5,664 bases of DNA. Source: Desulfobacterales bacterium. Its GTDB lineage: Bacteria; Desulfobacterota; Desulfobacteria; Desulfobacterales; Desulfosalsimonadaceae. The stretch spans positions 1 to 5,664 of the forward strand of contig JAGYOT010000144.1 in assembly GCA_018399455.1 (NCBI GenBank), written 5' to 3'. Numbering within the stretch: position 1 is the stretch's first letter; each line of letters opens with the position of its first letter. Shown piece after piece: positions 5,275 to 5,664 of the stretch. Position numbers and translations under genes: made by a program. The notes beneath the pieces are model-generated. The model made no database searches. It saw nothing but the letters and a program-made list of their open reading frames with translations, and was not told the origin of the DNA.

Positions 5275-5664
5275 TTAAGCTCCTGATTTGATATAATTGA
5301 CGACAAGATCTCCGACTTCGGCGGTTGAATGTCCCATCCGGCCCGCTGATACATCCCTGATGTCATCCCGGAGCACCTTTTTCGCGGCCTCTTCGACGGC
5401 CTTTGCCGCTTTCTGTTCTCCCAGGGTCTCCAGGAGCAGCTGAGTTGAGAGAATAGCGGCAAGGGGGTTGATGATCTGTTTTCCCGTATAGCGGGGAGCA
5501 GAGCCGCCAATGGGCTCAAACATGGAAACCCCTTCCGGGTTGATGTTTCCGCCGGCGGCAATGCCCATGCCGCCCTGGATCATGGCGCCCAAATCCGTAA
5601 TAATATCCCCGAACATGTTGTCAGTAACCACCACGTCGAACCATTCCGGGTTTTTGATCATCCA
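5275..5664 (-). CDS. leuB: 3-isopropylmalate dehydrogenase, C-terminal part (cut by window edge)
   Basis: Oxidative decarboxylation of 3-isopropylmalate in leucine synthesis. The last 129 residues are visible; the frame is open to the right edge, so the Met near 5661 is internal. The metal-site motif [15 protein letters not shown] carries the two expected aspartates (GD and TD), and the cofactor loop is [19 protein letters not shown], followed by a helical C-terminus ending YIKSGA. The cofactor loop has Gly where classical LeuB has His (EPxHGSAP). Related beta-decarboxylating dehydrogenases (isocitrate, homoisocitrate, tartrate) share these motifs, so the exact substrate depends on the missing N-terminal part; LeuB is the best call. 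Its stop is 3 nt from the greA start, and its last codons contain the greA ribosome binding site. Confidence 0.85.
   Translation of the reverse strand, partial: WMIKNPEWFDVVVTDNMFGDIITDLGAMIQGGMGIAAGGNINPEGVSMFEPIGGSAPRYTGKQIINPLAAILSTQLLLETLGEQKAAKAVEEAAKKVLRDDIRDVSAGRMGHSTAEVGDLVVNYIKSGA
5280..5284 (-). promoter_or_regulatory. greA ribosome binding site inside leuB
   Basis: AGGAG on the minus strand, formed by the last two sense codons of leuB (GGA GCT and the base before them), 8 nt before the greA GTG. It supports the GTG start and translational coupling of leuB and greA. Confidence 0.8.

Overview
The window holds eight protein-coding genes with almost no free space. All have recognisable housekeeping families, and I see no mobile element, CRISPR array, phage gene or RNA gene. 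Base composition is near 50% GC. The gene styles (short TtcA-like PP-loop protein, FolE2-type GTP cyclohydrolase, a LeuB of the 'EPIGGSAP' type, short omega subunit) and the mix of genes suggest a Gram-negative bacterium of the deltaproteobacterial / Desulfobacterota kind. That placement is inferred from the proteins and was not tested by a search.

Layout. Positions 1-973 (minus) are the N-terminal third of isoleucyl-tRNA synthetase, ileS, which runs off the left edge. A 286-bp gap (974-1259) follows. It carries two back-to-back promoter-like sequences of the same design (TTGACA, 17 bp, TTAAAT), one reading left into ileS and one reading right into dtd. The right-hand transcript has dtd (1260-1700), then a periplasmic D-Ala-D-Ala carboxypeptidase/endopeptidase of the PBP4/DacB family (1722-2957). 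The rest is a left-reading gene train that enters from the right edge: leuB 3' part (5275-5664), greA (4804-5271), rpoZ (4549-4785), a ttcA-family tRNA thiolase (3799-4521) and folE2 (2954-3739). The two convergent units meet with overlapping stop codons at 2954-2957, leaving no room for a terminator.

Functional themes. Much of the window concerns tRNA and translation quality: IleS charges tRNA and edits misacylated valine, Dtd removes D-amino acids from tRNA, the TtcA-like protein thiolates tRNA, and FolE2 makes the pterin precursor shared by folate and queuosine. GreA and omega are RNA polymerase partners and are adjacent. leuB and greA look translationally coupled: they are 3 nt apart, the greA Shine-Dalgarno lies in the last leuB codons, and greA starts with GTG.

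Points worth a second look are mostly regulatory: the mirrored divergent promoters, a hairpin that displays the ileS Shine-Dalgarno in its loop, a possible pseudoknot in the dtd leader that would reach the start region, and a perfect 9+1+9 AT palindrome just ahead of folE2. I found no convincing undescribed multi-gene system; the window reads as a well-packed core-genome segment.
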